From assembly GCA_012727625.1 (NCBI GenBank), contig JAAYGP010000269.1, positions 1 through 15,839 on the forward strand: 15,839 nt of DNA, given 5' to 3'. The position numbers were made by a program, and so were the translations under genes. Positions within the stretch are counted from its first letter, which is position 1. Each line of letters begins with the position of its first letter. The notes beneath the pieces were generated by a model. The model searched no databases. It worked only from the letters and a program-made list of their open reading frames with translations, and had not been told where the DNA came from. The DNA is from Clostridiaceae bacterium (GTDB lineage: Bacteria > Bacillota > Clostridia > DSM-8532). Below are positions 13,847-15,839 of the stretch, piece after piece.

Positions 13847-13871
13847 GTGTATAGTGAGGGGAAGTGTTTTG

Positions 13872-14666
13872 ATGTCATTTTTGGAGGCAATTTTTTTAGG
13901 AATAGTACAGGGGTTTTCGGAATTTTTACCGATAAGCAGTTCGGGACATCTGGTTTTGTTTCAGAAAATTTTAGGAATTAAAGAAGGAGCATTATCATTT
14001 GACATAGCATTGCATTTTGCAACCCTTGTTGCAGTGGTGGTAGTATATTTGAGGAAAATATTGGAAATTATACGCCGTCCTTTCTCAAAACTACCTTTGT
14101 ACATAGTGTTAGGCACAATACCAATCGGTGTTTTAGGTCTATTGTTCAATGATCTTATTGAATCATTTTTTGAAAGCGGAGCGACCCTTGGCATTGGCTT
14201 TATATTTACAGGTATAGTGCTGATGTATGCAGATACAATTGGAAAAAAAACAAGATCTTTTTCAGAGCTTAAAGTAAAAGATCCTCTTGTAATTGGAACA
14301 GCCCAGGCAGTGGCCATGCTACCGGCTGTTTCCCGTTCGGGAATGACAATTTCATCGGCATTAGCCCTGGGTATAGAACGAAAGACAGCGGCGGATTTTT
14401 CTTTTTTGCTTTCAATTCCGGCTATACTGGCTGCCGTTGTGCTGGATCTATACAAAATGATACAAAGTGGTGAAAATGCTCTGGCTGCGGTTGGCTTGGG
14501 GCCTGTTGCCATTGGCATGCTGTTCGCTGCCATATCCGGTTTTGTTGCAGTGAAAGCAATGCTCAGGTTAATTAATAATAAAAAGCTGTGTTATTTTTCA
14601 TACTATTTATGGGCTTTAGGCGGACTGGTTTTACTCGATCAGTTTGTGCTGCATAAGTTTTTCTAG
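13872..14666 (+). CDS. uppP: Undecaprenyl-diphosphate phosphatase (UppP/BacA)
   Basis: This membrane enzyme removes a phosphate from undecaprenyl diphosphate to recycle the lipid carrier for peptidoglycan synthesis, and overexpression gives bacitracin resistance in other bacteria. I start it at ATG 13872, which has AGGGGA at 13858-13862 upstream and gives the usual MSFLEAIFLGIVQG beginning; GTG 13854 would add six atypical residues. The 264-residue protein is strongly hydrophobic with about eight membrane segments. The two family motifs are present: QGFSEFLPISSSGH at 13-26, with the catalytic Glu17, and AVSRSGMTIS near 152-161. The gene stands alone between two gaps. It ends with TAG. Confidence 0.96.
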   Translation: MSFLEAIFLGIVQGFSEFLPISSSGHLVLFQKILGIKEGALSFDIALHFATLVAVVVVYLRKILEIIRRPFSKLPLYIVLGTIPIGVLGLLFNDLIESFFESGATLGIGFIFTGIVLMYADTIGKKTRSFSELKVKDPLVIGTAQAVAMLPAVSRSGMTISSALALGIERKTAADFSFLLSIPAILAAVVLDLYKMIQSGENALAAVGLGPVAIGMLFAAISGFVAVKAMLRLINNKKLCYFSYYLWALGGLVLLDQFVLHKFF

Positions 14667-14826
14667 TTCCTGCTGCTGATTGCCATGGTATGATATAAAA
14701 TTCAGAAATTCTGAACAATAACCGGGACCATGGTCCTATCATAAGTCAAGACCATTGCCCCATAGGAGAATAATAAAATATCTGTTATAATTACCTCGAA
14801 CATTAGCATTTCTCCTGTTTTTATTT

Positions 14827-14849
14827 TAGAGCTGAAACTGCTCTTTTTT
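14827..14849 (+). terminator. Intrinsic terminator downstream of uppP
   Basis: AGAGC pairs with GCTCT around a TGAAACT loop, followed by a run of eight T (counting the last stem base). The stem is only five pairs. It lies about 160 nt after the uppP stop, and an AGGAGAA/TTCTCCT stem upstream may assist. Confidence 0.6.
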
Positions 14850-14866
14850 TTTAAGCATTTAAGGTA

Positions 14867-14895
14867 TTGAAACAAAGTCATTTGTAAAGTAAAAT
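14867..14895 (+). promoter_or_regulatory. Candidate sigma-A promoter upstream of tsaD
   Basis: TTGAAA (14867-14872) and TAAAAT (14890-14895) are 17 bases apart. Its spacer contains the palindrome ACAAA-GTCA-TTTGT (14872-14885), so a repressor could bind within the promoter. The leader to tsaD would be about 255 nt and would include the direct repeats at 14937-14973. Confidence 0.4.
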
Positions 14896-14936
14896 CTTTT
14901 TATGATAAAATATTCACAAATTTAACAAAACATTAT

Positions 14937-14973
14937 TATTTCCCGGAAGGTTTTTAATATTTCCCGAAAGGTT
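14937..14973 (+). repeat. Two 16-nt direct repeats, 21 bp apart
   Basis: TATTTCCCGGAAGGTT (14937-14952) and TATTTCCCGAAAGGTT (14958-14973) differ at one base and are spaced 21 bp start to start, two turns of the helix. Each has a TTCC-C-GGAA-like core that is nearly palindromic. The arrangement looks like paired binding sites for a regulator. Confidence 0.55.
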
Positions 14974-15087
14974 GACTGTATCAGGATATAATCAAGTTTA
15001 ATAAGAATACGGTTACCCTGAATTTTTTCCATGGCGGGCGGAATTTCAGATTTGTAAATATCAGATAAAGCTGTTTTGTGGTTTACG

Positions 15088-15096
15088 TGATATAAT
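15088..15096 (+). promoter_or_regulatory. Extended -10 promoter box close to tsaD
   Basis: TGATATAAT is a consensus TATAAT with the TGn extension; no clear -35 is seen. Transcription would start near 15103, giving a leader of about 55 nt containing the hairpin CTGCCT-GATA-AGGCAG (15114-15129) just before the ribosome binding site. Confidence 0.45.
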
Positions 15097-15158
15097 AAAA
15101 ACACAAATTAACCCTGCCTGATAAGGCAGAAAATACATTAAGATTTTTGGAGGCATAA

Positions 15159-15839
15159 GTGAAAGACATTCTTATTCTTGGGATTGAGTCAAGCTGCGAT
15201 GAAACTTCAGCGGCTGTTGTTAAAAACGGGAGAATGGTCCTGTCGGATATTATTGCAAGCCAGGCAAAGCTGCATGCCGAATATGGCGGTGTTGTGCCGG
15301 AGATTGCATCGCGGAAACATGTTGAATCAATAATACCGGTTATAGACAAGGCATTAAGGGAAGCAGAAGTAAAACTTAACGACATTGATGCTGTTGCCGT
15401 AACATATGGCCCAGGCCTTGTCGGTGCGTTGCTGGTGGGCTTGTCGGCTGCAAAAGCAATAGCATTCGCGCTTGGCAAACCATTGATTGGCGTAAACCAT
15501 ATTGATGGGCATATATCCGCTAATTTCATAACGCATCATGAGTTGAAACCTCCGTTCATATGCCTGGTTGCCTCGGGCGGACACAGCCATGTTGTTCATG
15601 TTGTTGATTATCAAAAACCGAAAATATTGGGAAAAACCCGTGATGACGCCGCAGGTGAGGCTTTTGATAAAATTGCCAGGGTGTTGGGTTTGGGTTATCC
15701 CGGAGGTCCGGCTATTGAGAAAACAGCCAGAGGCGGAGATCCCGAAGCCTTTAAATTTCCGAGAGTTAAATTCAAGGACGCGCCCTATGATTTTAGTTTC
15801 AGCGGTTTAAAAACAGCAGTGATCAACACTGTGCACCAG
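15159..15839 (+). CDS. tsaD: tRNA N6-adenosine threonylcarbamoyltransferase TsaD, 5' part
   Basis: TsaD, with TsaB and TsaE, transfers threonylcarbamoyl from TC-AMP to A37 of tRNAs that read ANN codons. The gene starts at GTG 15159, with GGAGG at 15149-15153 five bases upstream, and stays open to the window edge: 227 codons of the usual 340 or so. The ASKHA-fold signatures are clear: ILGIESSCDETSAA at 6-19, VTYGPGLVGALLVG near 81-94, the metal-binding NHIDGHIS with His114 and His118, VASGGHSHV at 138-146, and TRDDAAGEAFDK at 160-171. HIDGH in place of the usual HxEGH is a mild variation. The gene has its own upstream control region. Confidence 0.96.
   Translation, partial: MKDILILGIESSCDETSAAVVKNGRMVLSDIIASQAKLHAEYGGVVPEIASRKHVESIIPVIDKALREAEVKLNDIDAVAVTYGPGLVGALLVGLSAAKAIAFALGKPLIGVNHIDGHISANFITHHELKPPFICLVASGGHSHVVHVVDYQKPKILGKTRDDAAGEAFDKIARVLGLGYPGGPAIEKTARGGDPEAFKFPRVKFKDAPYDFSFSGLKTAVINTVHQ

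Larger units (their letters stand above)
14667..15158. other. 492-nt non-coding interval between uppP and tsaD
   Basis: I find no gene here. In order it holds palindromes TTCAGAA-A-TTCTGAA (14701-14715) and GGACCATGGTCC (14725-14736), then a 7-bp inverted repeat AGGAGAA (14764-14770) and TTCTCCT (14810-14816). A terminator (14827-14849), a promoter candidate (14867-14895) and two 16-nt direct repeats (14937-14973) follow. Last come an extended -10 box (15088-15096) and a small hairpin (15114-15129). Confidence 0.7.

Noticed and set aside
13961..14533. 190-codon - strand ORF opposite uppP
   Set aside because: It is the antisense shadow of a clear uppP gene; no ribosome binding site or known protein features.

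Overview
This window looks like chromosome from a low-GC, Gram-positive, anaerobic spore-former of the class Clostridia. The evidence is the AT-rich sequence with strong GGAGG-type ribosome binding sites, the SpoVAC/SpoVAD/SpoVAE set for loading spores with dipicolinic acid, a sigma-B/F-type sigma factor with its partner-switching regulators, and a ClpE-like AAA+ protein. A member of the cellulolytic cluster III clostridia is possible, but that is an inference. Every gene I accept lies on the + strand.

Layout. 1-2987: greA, lysS and a membrane-anchored protein with a J-like N-terminal region. 3133-5099: a compact cassette of an STAS anti-anti-sigma factor, an RsbW-like protein whose ATP site looks lost, a sigma-B-family sigma factor, and a second RsbW-like protein with its ATP site intact. 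5100-7925: a promoter, a long hairpin leader, and a ClpE-type unfoldase gene interrupted by one in-frame TAG just before its first Walker A motif, closed by a very good terminator. 8032-10220: a 61-residue membrane protein followed by spoVAC, spoVAD and spoVAE. 10221-10830: a gene-poor stretch with a 173-nt hairpin that resembles a small mobile element. 10831-13586: two paralogous, membrane-anchored putative glycoside hydrolases. 13872-14666: uppP (undecaprenyl-diphosphate phosphatase). 15159-15839: the first 227 codons of tsaD, cut by the window edge.

How the genes fit together. The cassette at 3133-5099 is expected to work by partner switching: unphosphorylated STAS protein binds the anti-sigma factor and frees the sigma factor. 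Here the kinase and sigma-binding roles may be split between two anti-sigma paralogues. The ClpE-like gene would encode a ClpP-associated unfoldase if the TAG were absent or read through. Three other genes (spoVAC, spoVAE, uppP) use TAG as a normal stop, which argues against general amber recoding.

The most unusual signals are the two-anti-sigma arrangement, the isolated amber codon, two large intergenic hairpins that share the core ATTGCACAAT, mutually exclusive hairpins between greA and lysS, and stacked inverted repeats ahead of uppP and tsaD. All structure and promoter calls were made by eye and are not energy calculations.
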